Notes: generated by a model not told the origin, from the sequence alone. A stretch of 64,000 nucleotides of DNA from Echinicola marina (GCF_020463795.1 NZ_CP080025.1:3593501-3657500); one strand, 5' to 3'. Positions 19,229 through 26,442 are shown, counted from the stretch's first letter. A program made the numbers and translations.

Positions 19229-19370
19229 CCTTTATCAAATTAGCTTTGTTCCCTAATTCTGCTGAAAGTGGTAATCAGCATCCTGTATCTAGGTTCTTTG
19301 TTCTGAAGCGACAGTTTAAACTTGGGGGATCAGAGGGTTTTTGAACTTAAAAACGGCGTCAGCCCCGGTT

Positions 19371-19525
19371 GTCCCGCCAGCTGAGCTGCGGGACGATGAA
19401 AATTGAGTCTCCAGACTCAAATCTCCTGACTTCGCACCCTGGTCTAGGTGTAGATTGCATCTACACCTTAATATAGTCTATTACCAAATAACATCCCTCA
19501 CGTCAATAGGCCATTTGCAATGGCC
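19371..19525. repeat. composite hairpin module plus TGC-loop hairpins
   Basis: Begins with GTCCCG...CGGGAC (19371-19394), then TTGAGTCT-CC-AGACTCAA (19403-19420), then AGGTGTAGAT-TGC-ATCTACACCT (19446-19468) and GGCCATT-TGC-AATGGCC (19509-19525). The first two units recur in the same order at about 49341, 49546 and 49950. A separate 14-base GC-rich palindrome lies at 19628-19641. The whole stretch from 18627 to 19740 has no gene. Confidence 0.7.
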
Positions 19526-19666
19526 ATAATACAAGTCCAGTAATCTTCTGCCAGTAATCCACTTCTGAGAGGTGAACATTTTCTCGAATATAAAGTAGCT
19601 GAATGACGTAGACATTAATCGATGTCACTCGCCGCGGCGAGAGGATCTCTTTTCCTAATCGTTACT

Positions 19667-19722
19667 GGAATTACAAATTCCCAGGATATAGGGTGAAGAG
19701 GCATGCTCCACCCAGTCCGGGA
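19667..19722. repeat. inter-cassette spacer hairpins (copy a)
   Basis: GGAATT-ACA-AATTCC hairpin followed by a GGGTGAAG...CTCCACCC hairpin and AGTCCGGG. It lies 18 bp beyond the stop of the minus-strand SecB-like gene. The same pair occurs after several other minus-strand cassettes (21438, 22688, 27237, 29967, 30666; second hairpin only at 36008). Confidence 0.7.
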
Positions 19723-19740
19723 GTCCACGCAATTAACACA

Positions 19741-20208
19741 TTAATTCATTTCCTTCATTTTCCTAGCTCCCTTTACCAATACCAAATCATCAGTCAAAAT
19801 TTTGGTGAGATCTACAGTTGGGAGAATAAAGTTATTAAAAGGTGTTTTGGCCAAGCGCTCATGCAAAACGCCTCTTGTGGTACCTACTGCGATAGTGGCT
19901 AAATGACGGCATAGACCTACAGGGATTTTTAAAAATTCCTTTTTGCTTTTTTTACTGATAAGCGTTTGAAAGGCTTCAGGATGGATTTCAAATTCACACA
20001 TGACCTTAAAGATCATAAAAGGCTTATCGTTGCAAATAAATCGTCCTTCAATTACCACAGAAATTCTATGATGCTCGTCATCGGCATGGATAGGAACACC
20101 AAGGTCGAGTCCTATTTCACCCCCATTGGAGAAATTATCCTGGAGTAGGGCAAATTGCTGGGTATCGATACCTACTAAGCGAAAGGAAAATTCTATATTC
20201 TTCGGCAT
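19741..20208 (-). CDS. SecB-like chaperone of a toxin-antitoxin-chaperone module
   Basis: A 155-residue cytoplasmic protein resembling SecB. The N-terminal strands (IEFSFRLVGIDTQQF, DEHHRISVVIEGRF) lead to a C-terminal helix with FLKIPVGLCRHLATIAVGTT and FNNFILPTVDLTKI, corresponding to the SecB 'RG.P...L.PVNF' tail. It is the third gene after a HigB-like toxin and HTH antitoxin, with a 6 bp gap. In TAC systems (known from Mycobacterium higB-higA-secB) such a chaperone binds the C-terminus of the antitoxin and protects it from proteolysis. The same job is inferred here; housekeeping export is less likely because of the operon context. Confidence 0.75.
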   Translation of the reverse strand: MPKNIEFSFRLVGIDTQQFALLQDNFSNGGEIGLDLGVPIHADDEHHRISVVIEGRFICNDKPFMIFKVMCEFEIHPEAFQTLISKKSKKEFLKIPVGLCRHLATIAVGTTRGVLHERLAKTPFNNFILPTVDLTKILTDDLVLVKGARKMKEMN

Positions 20209-20214
20209 AATTAA

Positions 20215-20667
20215 TTAAGCTGCTGAAATAAGATCACACTCCTCAGATTTACTTTTTCGTTGTTGCTGATAAACAAAATTATCATCCATATTCAAATTAC
20301 CCGAAACCTTAATTGCTGTATGATACCTGTAGGCCACATCTTTTCTTTTCATCACAATTTCATCCTCTTGAAGTACTGTAATCAAGGTAATTCCTAAAAC
20401 ATCTTCCAATTTAGAAAGCGTTTCCAAGGTGAAGTTTTCTTGTCCCTTTACAATTTTTCCCACTTGCTGAGGGCTTACCTCAAGTTTTCGGGCCAAATCA
20501 GCTTTTCTCCACCCTTTATCATCAAGAGCGTCCAATACCCTGAGAGCAATTTCAGATGATTTTTTTAACCATTTTTTATTGGCCCTTCTGTATTCTACCT
20601 TCTCTTTCCAATTGGACCTAGGCGCTTTTGCGGCCATATCCCTGATATCTTTTTCTAATTGGCTCAT
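20215..20667 (-). CDS. higA: HTH antitoxin of TAC module (HigA-like)
   Basis: A 150-residue protein with a central XRE-type helix-turn-helix (about residues 52-98: KADLARKLEVSPQQVGKIVKGQ, then TLETLSKLEDVLGI). An extra C-terminal tail of about 45 residues (from VAYRYHTAIKVSG) goes beyond an ordinary HigA. In chaperone-controlled antitoxins such a tail is the chaperone-addiction segment, so this extension plus the SecB gene downstream supports a TAC system. It neutralises the toxin at 20669-21211 and should repress the operon promoter. The toxin stop and antitoxin start are 1 bp apart. Confidence 0.82.
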   Translation of the reverse strand: MSQLEKDIRDMAAKAPRSNWKEKVEYRRANKKWLKKSSEIALRVLDALDDKGWRKADLARKLEVSPQQVGKIVKGQENFTLETLSKLEDVLGITLITVLQEDEIVMKRKDVAYRYHTAIKVSGNLNMDDNFVYQQQRKSKSEECDLISAA

Positions 20668-20668
20668 C

Positions 20669-21211
20669 TTATTCTATATCTAAGTATACAAACTGACCTT
20701 CGGCATTTTTATCTTTTAAGAACCTTTTCACCAGATCAAGTTTGTAGAGTTCAGTCTTGGTATGCGGTCTTTCCTGCATAGTAGCTGTCAACTTGATAGC
20801 ACCACCGGTAATGATATAAGTACTGCCGTAACGTAGTGCATAGATTCTCAAATAACTTTTTCTATGTGACCCTTTTCCTTTTAGAGCCTGCAAGGAATAA
20901 CTGCTTGTTTCCTTTTCTTGATTGTCAAGTGGTTTGAATATTTCGTCCAAATCACCACCTTCTTCACATAGATCAAAAAGCAATCCAATAAGCTCGTCTG
21001 CTTCGTCTATTGTTTCAAGGATTCTTTTGTTAACATTTACGTTTCCATAGAACTTTCTAAAATCACGGTCAAATTCATCAAAAAATTCCCTTAGGTATTG
21101 GGGATCGCTCCACTGATTTTGTAGGATAACCAATGCATCTCTTTCATCTGTATCATATTGAGCAGCGTATAATTTTTCATTTGCACATTCAAATATACGG
21201 AGAACCTTCAT
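20669..21211 (-). CDS. HigB/RelE-like toxin of TAC module
   Basis: A 180-residue protein, first gene of the three-gene operon. The C-terminal half (YLRIYALRYGSTYIITGGAIKLTATM, then HTKTELYKLDLVKRFL) matches the toxin family that accompanies XRE antitoxins in Bacteroidota. The N-terminal half (YAAQYDTDERDALVILQNQW) is an added alpha/beta segment. Expected activity is ribosome-dependent mRNA cleavage or a similar growth-arrest effect; the catalytic residues cannot be named with certainty. Reading frame intact. A conserved hairpin at 21349-21370 lies about 140 bp upstream. Confidence 0.7.
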   Translation of the reverse strand: MKVLRIFECANEKLYAAQYDTDERDALVILQNQWSDPQYLREFFDEFDRDFRKFYGNVNVNKRILETIDEADELIGLLFDLCEEGGDLDEIFKPLDNQEKETSSYSLQALKGKGSHRKSYLRIYALRYGSTYIITGGAIKLTATMQERPHTKTELYKLDLVKRFLKDKNAEGQFVYLDIE

Positions 21212-21348
21212 TTTATCAACCTACAAGTTTACTTTTTTGTTCAAATAAAAATGGAATTTAACAAATCAACCATTTCCCTATGAAAAAGTGTTTTACAAAC
21301 ATGTGTATCCATATGACTATCAAAACTAAAGAATGAGGAAATTAAATA

Positions 21349-21370
21349 AAATACCCCACCTAGGGTATTT
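21349..21370. repeat. AAATACC-type palindrome
   Basis: AAATACC/GGTATTT-type inverted repeat, 22 bases, with an ACCTA core. Variants occur at 23882-23903, 25356-25377, 27148-27169, 27341-27362 and 39513-39534 (opposite orientation). Most lie 90-250 bp upstream of a minus-strand cassette gene. Confidence 0.65.
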
Positions 21371-21388
21371 TTACCAATCCCCAAGAAC

Positions 21389-21414
21389 AAAAAGCCTCGG
21401 CCTTGACGAGGTCT
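21389..21414 (-). terminator. minus-strand terminator of a cassette spacer
   Basis: Read on the minus strand, GACCTCG pairs with CGAGGC across TCAAGGC and is followed by TTTTTG. Equivalent hairpins with G-U-preserving changes occur at 27193-27212 and about 29925-29947, always between the AAATACC palindrome and the GGAATT hairpin of the spacer. Confidence 0.6.
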
Positions 21415-21437
21415 TATCGATAAAGTGATTAGTTACA

Positions 21438-21788
21438 GGAATTATAAATTCCCAGGATAATAGGGTGGAGTGGCATACTCACTCAGACGGGTGGCATACT
21501 TCACCAAGTCAGGGCATAGACAAGTTACTGTCTCTTATCCAATCCTTTTCTATCACTGGGGTATGGGATATAAATTAGTCTAACCTAATGGACTATTAAC
21601 CGACTGCATAATAATAATAATAGCCGTATGAAATGCTATAGCATTCGTGAAAACAATTGGAAAATATTCATTATGAACAATCCAGTGGTTCACAGCCTGT
21701 TCCGCAGACTTGCGGAATACGGTTCCCCCTAATGGCGGGACAGGTAGTGAGAGGTTTAGGGATGGAATTCCCCTTTACCTACTCGACT
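21438..21788 (+). repeat. 350-bp direct repeat, copy 1, with intron-end-like 3' terminus
   Basis: About 351 bp, nearly identical to 22688-23033. It opens with the GGAATT/AATTCC spacer hairpin and contains GAGCCGTAT-like and ATACGGTTC-like complementary segments. It ends AGTGAGAGG...CCTACTCGACT, which recalls the domain VI and splice-site end of bacterial group II introns. No reverse transcriptase is present and a standard 34-nt domain V could not be drawn. Copies differ by an ATA microsatellite and scattered substitutions. It abuts the 3' end of the next minus-strand gene. Confidence 0.6.
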
Positions 21789-21807
21789 ATAGCGCGTATT
21801 TCCTTTT

Positions 21808-22098
21808 TCAGAGTTCAATGGAGATTTTTACCTTTCCTCCCAATCCTTTTTCAACAATTTCATAAAGGGTTTTCAGTGTTAGATTACTTCCATTGTTCTC
21901 AACTCTTGAAATGTAAGTTCTCTTTTTATCTACTAATTCCGCTAATTGCTCCTGGGTTAGATTCTTGTCCTCCCTTGCCTTTTTTAATAGCAAACCAATT
22001 TTGAAAGATTCAAAATCCCTTTCCAATTCATCCCTACGTTCGGTTCCTTTCACTCCGTACACATCATCTTTGATTTCTTTCCAGCTCTTCGTATTCAT
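21808..22098 (-). CDS. higA: XRE-family antitoxin (HigA type)
   Basis: A 96-residue protein. The helix-turn-helix occupies about residues 36-88 (LLLKKAREDKNLTQEQLAEL, then KKRTYISRVENNGSNLTLKTL). The N-terminal 25 residues (SWKEIKDDVYGVKGTERRDE) are the typical lead of antitoxins paired with RelE/HigB toxins. The gene overlaps the toxin gene by 4 bp, so translation is coupled. It should bind its toxin and the palindrome at 22474-22489. Intact. Confidence 0.9.
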   Translation of the reverse strand: MNTKSWKEIKDDVYGVKGTERRDELERDFESFKIGLLLKKAREDKNLTQEQLAELVDKKRTYISRVENNGSNLTLKTLYEIVEKGLGGKVKISIEL

Positions 22099-22464
22099 TT
22101 CTTTTTCTTTTTTCCTTTTTGAACTTCCTTTTCAGCATAATATTCAACCATCAGTTGGGCAGCCTTTTCAATTTCTTTGGGAGGTGTTTTTTTGGTTTTC
22201 TTTTGAAAGCCATTGAGAAGTATCACAAGTTTTCCTTCATCGAAAAAACAAAACACCCTCCATATATTAGATGCCAACTGAACCCTAGCTTCATATAGCC
22301 CTTTCTTTGTTTTGATAGGTTTCAGGTAAGTCTCCGGAACTCTTTCCAATGTTTCAATCGCCTCAATGACCTTGAAAATCTTGTTTTGGACTTTTTCAGT
22401 TTGGGCTTTTAAAAAGTTTTCAAAATGGTTTTTTATAAGCTATGACTTCCCTTACTTTATCCAT
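22095..22464 (-). pseudogene. higB: HigB/RelE-type toxin, frameshifted at an A6 run
   Basis: From the ATG at 22464 (minus) the frame reads MDKVREVIAYKK then stops. Removing one base from the run of six A (plus-strand T run 22429-22434) joins it to an open frame running to 22095: NHFENFLKAQTEKVQNKIF, then ETLERVPETYLKPI. That gives a normal 120-residue RelE/HigB-like toxin. A shorter internal start at 22349 would miss the first beta-alpha unit. The defect is a true inactivating indel, a slippage switch, or a sequencing error. The paired antitoxin is intact. Confidence 0.75.
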
Positions 22465-22468
22465 AATA

Positions 22469-22499
22469 CAAATGTAACTTTAAAGTTACTATTTTCAAA
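22469..22499 (-). promoter_or_regulatory. promoter with overlapping palindromic operator of the toxin-antitoxin pair
   Basis: On the minus strand TTTG (22499-22496), a 19-base spacer and TACATTTG (22476-22469) match the Bacteroidota -33/-7 promoter. A perfect 16-base palindrome GTAACTTTAAAGTTAC (22474-22489) covers the spacer. The ATG at 22464 is only 4 bases beyond the -7 box, so the message would be nearly leaderless. Probable autoregulation by the HTH antitoxin. Confidence 0.6.
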
Positions 22500-22687
22500 A
22501 TTAAAAAACTAATTGTGTTAGGTTTGGGGCTCTTTATATGCGCTATAACGCAAAGTATTTTACTCGAAATCTATGCAAAATAATAAATTGTTTTCTTAAG
22601 ACTAATAAGATTGCGTTAAAACATCCTTGGACAGCCTGCCCCGATTATTTCGAGGAAGCCGGTCAAAAGAATGGTTGGCTTACAGAA

Positions 22688-23033
22688 GGAATTATAAATT
22701 CCCGGGATAGTAGGGTGGAGTGGCATACTCACTCAGACGGCTGGCATACTTCACCAAGTCAGGGCATAGACAAGTTACTGTCTCTTATCCAATCCTTTTC
22801 TATCACTGGGATATGGGATATAAATTGGTCTAACTTAATGGACTATCAACCGACTGCATAATAAGAGCCGTATGAAATGCCATAGCATTCGTGAAAACAA
22901 TTGGAAAATATTCATTATGAACAATCCAGTGGTTCACAACCTGTCCCACAGACTTGCGGAATATGGTTCTCCCGCTATGACGGGACAGGTAGTGAGAGGT
23001 TTAGGGATGGAATTCCCCTTTACCTACTCGACT
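22688..23033 (+). repeat. 350-bp direct repeat, copy 2
   Basis: Second copy of the 21438-21788 element, ending CCTACTCGACT 11 bp before the stop codon of the minus-strand VapC gene. Here the GAGCCGTAT-type segment is followed by an ACCTGTCCC/GGGACAGGT hairpin. It marks the 3' boundary of the VapBC cassette as copy 1 marks that of the HigBA cassette. Confidence 0.6.
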
Positions 23034-23044
23034 GCCTGCTGGCA

Positions 23045-23458
23045 TTATTTATTAGCTAAGAACTCTTTAGCTGTTAAAACCGGTAGCTTTGATTTTTTAA
23101 AGTCTTTTTTATTTCTGGTTATAATGATGTCAACAGGATTTTCAATAGCTGAATAGTATTGCAATCCATCTTCAAAGTCAGGAAATTTTTCATCGCTGAT
23201 GGCTAATTCAATTATCCTATCATCTAGATTTAAGATATCGACTAACACTTTGAATTTTCTTAATATTTCTCTTGCCTCTTTAGCGGATTTTAGTCGGGTT
23301 AGAATGTAGTTTGTATTGGCAAAGCTTAGAGATGAAATTTTTAATTTTATTTCTTTCTTATCAGCAAGTGAGAAGAGTTGAGCTGCTTCTGAATAAAACT
23401 CATCTCTTTTAGCTAATAAATCGATGATAATATTCGTGTCGATTAAAAGGCTTTTCAT
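23045..23458 (-). CDS. vapC: PIN-domain toxin (VapC-like)
   Basis: A 137-residue PIN-domain protein. LLIDTNIIIDLL at residues 4-15 gives the first catalytic Asp, and further acidic residues lie in KFPDFEDGLQYYSA. The family ends with the strand VDIIITRNKKDFKKSKLPVLT, as seen. PIN toxins are Mg-dependent RNases acting on tRNA or rRNA. The gene overlaps its antitoxin by 4 bp (TGATG type junction) and is followed within 11 bp by the 350-bp repeat. Intact and of normal length. Confidence 0.92.
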   Translation of the reverse strand: MKSLLIDTNIIIDLLAKRDEFYSEAAQLFSLADKKEIKLKISSLSFANTNYILTRLKSAKEAREILRKFKVLVDILNLDDRIIELAISDEKFPDFEDGLQYYSAIENPVDIIITRNKKDFKKSKLPVLTAKEFLANK

Positions 23459-23691
23459 TTGTACTTATCCATTAAGTAGTCCGTATAATCCTTTTGATCG
23501 TTATCAGGTAAGTTAATTACACCAGATAAGCTTTCAACAAGAGGTGTAATTTCAATATCATTGCTTTTTGTTGTCAAGCTGTTTAGATAAGCTTCGATTA
23601 GTTTAGAAACACTAATATTATTAGAACGTGCATAAATTTTAGCACGCTCAATAATGTTTTGGTCGAGGCTCAAAGTCAATTTCTTATCCAT
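23455..23691 (-). CDS. DUF6364-type ribbon-helix-helix antitoxin
   Basis: A 78-residue protein beginning MDKKLTLSLDQNIIERAKIY then ARSNNISVSKLIEAYL, the strand-helix-helix pattern of RHH DNA-binding antitoxins of the DUF6364 group. An acidic C-terminal tail should wrap the PIN toxin. It is the first gene of the pair; a repeated TTACGTGTA motif lies just upstream. It neutralises the VapC-like toxin and represses the operon, by analogy with the family. Confidence 0.88.
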   Translation of the reverse strand: MDKKLTLSLDQNIIERAKIYARSNNISVSKLIEAYLNSLTTKSNDIEITPLVESLSGVINLPDNDQKDYTDYLMDKYK

Positions 23692-23700
23692 AGCTGAGTT

Positions 23701-23732
23701 TTACGTGTAAAAATAATAATTAATTACGTGTA
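23701..23732 (-). promoter_or_regulatory. TTACGTGTA direct-repeat operator
   Basis: Two copies of TTACGTGTA (23701-23709 and 23724-23732), 23 bp apart start to start, lie 10-41 bp before the antitoxin ATG. RHH antitoxins often bind such repeated short sites. Function inferred from position. Confidence 0.5.
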
Positions 23733-23880
23733 TAACTAATGTGAGCACGGGTATTTTTCTTGCAGGCAACCTAAAGTATTTTAACCTTAATCTAGACAAG
23801 AAACAAACTGTTTTTAAGACTAATTAAGATTCAGTTGAACGAAAAAGAAATATTAAATCTAACCATCTCCCCATTCCTTT

Positions 23881-24066
23881 CAAATACCCCACCTAGGGTA
23901 TTTTTCACCAAACCTCTATAAAAAAAGTCCTCCAGTCGAAGGGCTTCCATAATTTATTGAATAGGGTTTAAACAACTTCTATAATTTCTCAGCTTCCTTA
24001 ATTTAAGAAATTTGAAAGTTTAAATCCACTAGAGGCAGATACTTTAAAAGAACTATTGGCCCATAA
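23881..24066. repeat. 180-bp intergenic repeat, copy 1
   Basis: Opens with the AAATACC palindrome and continues through GAATAGGGTTTAAACAACTT and TTTGAAAGTTTAAATCCACT to ACTATTGGCC. A second copy lies at 25356-25537 (about 85-90% alike by eye). Both lie beyond the 3' ends of minus-strand cassettes. No coding capacity. Confidence 0.75.
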
Positions 24067-24107
24067 GAAAAGCTTACCCCATAATTACCCCATTTCCTGC
24101 ACCACTC

Positions 24108-24181
24108 GTTCAACACTGCATTCATGCCTGCCGAATTTTGTTAGGTTTGGTCGTTCCGGACGCCCGAATACTTAGTTACTA
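24108..24181 (-). repeat. attC-like imperfect palindrome (tentative)
   Basis: On the minus strand it ends in GTTGAAC, which fits the integron core GTTRRRY, and begins with AGTAAC about 70 bases earlier. Between them ATTCGGGCGTCCGGAA faces an imperfectly complementary segment (about 11 of 16 positions). It starts 11 bp after the stop of the 24192 antitoxin gene. No integrase gene is in the window. Confidence 0.3.
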
Positions 24182-24191
24182 GGATTGGTTT

Positions 24192-24755
24192 TTAAGTTAG
24201 AGCTAAATCAAAATCTTCAGAACTTAGTTTGACTTTTTTTGTCCCAATTACCTGAATAGATTTTTTTATTTGACTTCTGCGCCGATGAGATAGTGTGGTT
24301 GGGATTAAATCAGCAAGGTCTATTTTTAAAAGGCGGTTGATTACGATTAAATCATTCAATGTGAAAGGAGAAATTCCATTCATTAATTCAGACATATGGG
24401 TTTTGCTCTTATGTCCCAGTAGCGTCATTAAATCTTGTTGATTTAGTTCGTATTTTTTCAATTGTTTTTTAATCAATTCTTTTCTACTACGAATGAATTG
24501 ACGCTCTTTTTCAGCTATTAATTCAGCCAAATCACCTTCTTTTAACTTAGCGTCATTAATTTCTGATGAAGACCAGTTTTTGTCTTCATAATTTTCGATT
24601 AGATCTCTTAATTGCTTACGTACAGGTTTGAGTCGAGAATTCTCTTTACAGAGAACTCTTAGTTTTCTGTCAGCAATCAGAGCTCTTTCATACTCCAATT
24701 CGTTTTTAAGCTTTCCAGCCTTCAAAACACTTTCTATATCAAACTGTGTTTTCAT
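24192..24755 (-). CDS. higA: HTH antitoxin (HigA-like) with long N-terminal region
   Basis: A 187-residue protein. Residues about 10-90 are helical and charged (ELEYERALIADRKLRVL then NYEDKNWSS). Residues about 92-150 form an XRE-type helix-turn-helix (KKYELNQQDLMTLLGHKSKTH, then LNDLIVINRLLKIDLADLIP). This layout is usual for antitoxins paired with HigB toxins of the PF09907 type. It starts 3 bp after the toxin stop and is intact. Expected to bind the toxin and repress the joint promoter. Confidence 0.85.
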   Translation of the reverse strand: MKTQFDIESVLKAGKLKNELEYERALIADRKLRVLCKENSRLKPVRKQLRDLIENYEDKNWSSSEINDAKLKEGDLAELIAEKERQFIRSRKELIKKQLKKYELNQQDLMTLLGHKSKTHMSELMNGISPFTLNDLIVINRLLKIDLADLIPTTLSHRRRSQIKKSIQVIGTKKVKLSSEDFDLALT

Positions 24756-24758
24756 AAT

Positions 24759-25104
24759 CTAGTCTATATACTCATTTGCTCTAAGCCATTTTTTAATGGT
24801 GTTTTTGTTGCCCTTAAAAATGGAATCATATTCTTGATGAGTTCCAGCCCAAACAACAGTTGCTTCACCCTCTTCATCAAATTCAATTAAGATTAAGGTA
24901 CGGTGAACATTTATGTTGAAAAAAAAAGAAACCATCATTGTGTACACAATCTGCATCAATTCTGTCTTTCTTTAGCTCTTCTCCATTTGTCCATTTGCCT
25001 TCTTCAATTACATTAATCAATTTATCAATAGCCTTGACTAACTGGATGTTTCCTTTGTTTTTATTTTTGAGCTTCATGAGCTTTTTCTTACCAACTAGTC
25101 TCAT
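24759..25104 (-). pseudogene. higB: HigB-type mRNA interferase toxin, frameshifted at a T9 run
   Basis: From the ATG at 25104 the protein reads MRLVGKKKLMKLKNKNKGN and on to HNDGFFFF, then leaves frame. In the -1 frame it continues FNINVHRTLILIEFDEEGEA, WAGTHQEYDSIF and NTIKKWLRANEYID up to the stop at 24759. Reading eight instead of nine T in the minus-strand run (plus 24919-24927) restores a 114-residue HigB toxin. The family's typical HDGF.F.I...R and WAGTH.EYD blocks are both present on either side of the break. Either an inactivated toxin, a slippage-controlled gene or a base-calling error. Confidence 0.8.
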
Positions 25105-25115
25105 ATTTGTGTACG

Positions 25116-25123
25116 CAAAGATA
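25116..25123 (-). promoter_or_regulatory. -7 box of the HigBA operon
   Basis: Minus-strand TATCTTTG matches TAnnTTTG and lies 12 bases before the toxin ATG, giving a very short leader. No clear TTTG -33 element was seen. Confidence 0.4.
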
Positions 25124-25355
25124 ATTAAAAAGTTTGGATAATAACCGAACTATTGTTAAGTGAATACTGAGGTGTTTATATAATTAACTAAACTAACTTT
25201 ATTTTCTAAATAGGAGGAATGTAATTAGGTTTATTAACTTTTATTTCGTCCACCAAAATAGGCTTGCACTCATACTTTTATATCCTATTTCAAACCTTTT
25301 CGGATTTTCAACTTTCCGATCGTTTTCCAAAAATATTCAATCCTCTAAAAACTAA

Positions 25356-25537
25356 AAATACCCCACTTAGAGTATTTCTCACCAAAACCCCACAAAAAAA
25401 AACTCCAACCGAAGGACTTCCATAATTTATTGAATAGGGTTTAAACAACTTGTCACAATTTCTCAGCTTCTCTAATTTAAGAAATTTGAAAGTTTAAATC
25501 CACTAGAGGCTACTTGCTTTAAAATACTATTGGCCAT
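25356..25537. repeat. 180-bp intergenic repeat, copy 2
   Basis: Second copy of the 23881-24066 repeat, with the same order of sub-motifs and a slightly altered palindrome (AAATACCCCACTTAGAGTAT). It lies between the attC-like site and the HigBA operon. Confidence 0.75.
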
Positions 25538-25582
25538 TAACAAAAGCCTTGCTCATATTCAGCTCATTTACATTACCAATTC

Positions 25583-25714
25583 GTTTAACGTTTTGCAGCT
25601 TGACGAAGGCGGGGCTTTCGGAGCACCAACCTGTCAAGTTACAACTAATGTTTATTCGGTGCGGAAAAGTTTCTGCCACCACGAACGCCCTGCTTTTGGT
25701 AAGGTGTTATAGGC
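25583..25714 (-). repeat. attC-like recombination site
   Basis: Read on the minus strand it begins CCTATAACACC, resembling the inverse core of Vibrio-type attC sites, and ends AACGTTAAAC, whose GTTAAAC fits the core GTTRRRY. The arms AAGCAGGGCGTTCGTGG and CGAAAGCCCCGCCTT are imperfectly complementary (about 13 of 17), as expected for a single-strand-folding attC. The upstream ORF ends inside it, as cassette genes often do. About 130 bp long. No integron integrase is seen nearby, so the identity stays provisional. Confidence 0.45.
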
Positions 25715-26389
25715 AGGCCTTTTTCCCGTTTCCATTTTTAAATTGTCTTTCGACTCAATAATTTTTGTATCGTTGTCCATTGTCTGCCAACTGTAAACAC
25801 AAACATTTTTACTTTCACATTCATGGCAAGTCCTTAACCAATTGTTTCTTGTGGTCAAGGCAATGTTTGCGTTTTGAATTACCTTTTCAATCGCATTTCT
25901 TTTGTCAACTATTTTTTCAAGCACAACAATATTTTTCAAGTCTAAAATCTCTATTAATTTGTCTTGCTTAATATATTCTACAAACAATTTAGGTAAAAAT
26001 TCAGTTGATAGGTACAGTTCTATATCTGACTTGTCAATTCGGGAATGTCCACAGTGTCTACAACGCCACCCGCTTATTTCATTTGAACCATTTCGATAAA
26101 ATTTTTCGTCAAGGGAGGCCGTCGATATTTTTCCTTTTGCTAAATTCCAAGAAAGGGTTTTGGTCGTGTCAAACAGTTTGTTTTTCCATACACCAATTGT
26201 GTCCGAGCCACCAACAACCAAGTCATTAATTGAACCCATTCCGCCATAAGCACCGAGATGATTGTCAACTCTTTTTTGAGTTGTCCATAAATGAATGTCC
26301 TTTTGAATCCAATTTGCCCAATGGTCGTTACCTGACTCTTTTAGAAGTCGGTATAAAATGTCTAATGATATTTTGTAGTAGTCTGTCAC
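25652..26389 (-). CDS. cassette protein with DUF6966-like N-terminus and zinc-ribbon-like cysteines
   Basis: A 245-residue protein from a GTG start. The N-terminal part (ILYRLLKESGNDHWANWIQK, then NHLGAYGGMGSINDLVV) resembles the DUF6966 group of small soluble proteins of unknown role. The C-terminal part has CRHCGH and CHECESKNVC, a likely zinc ribbon. The last 25 residues (from RPAYNTLPKAG) are encoded by the attC-like palindrome and are probably not part of the original domain. No toxin or enzyme motif recognised. Confidence 0.6.
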   Translation of the reverse strand: MTDYYKISLDILYRLLKESGNDHWANWIQKDIHLWTTQKRVDNHLGAYGGMGSINDLVVGGSDTIGVWKNKLFDTTKTLSWNLAKGKISTASLDEKFYRNGSNEISGWRCRHCGHSRIDKSDIELYLSTEFLPKLFVEYIKQDKLIEILDLKNIVVLEKIVDKRNAIEKVIQNANIALTTRNNWLRTCHECESKNVCVYSWQTMDNDTKIIESKDNLKMETGKRPAYNTLPKAGRSWWQKLFRTE

Positions 26390-26442
26390 TTATGCTTGCT
26401 TATAACCCAGCTTTCTTGTAATGGTGGCTGTTTTTTATTTTG

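Noticed and set aside
23701-25540. Repeated motifs considered as a CRISPR array
   Set aside because: Only two copies of each, separated by genes, without regular repeat-spacer spacing or cas genes.
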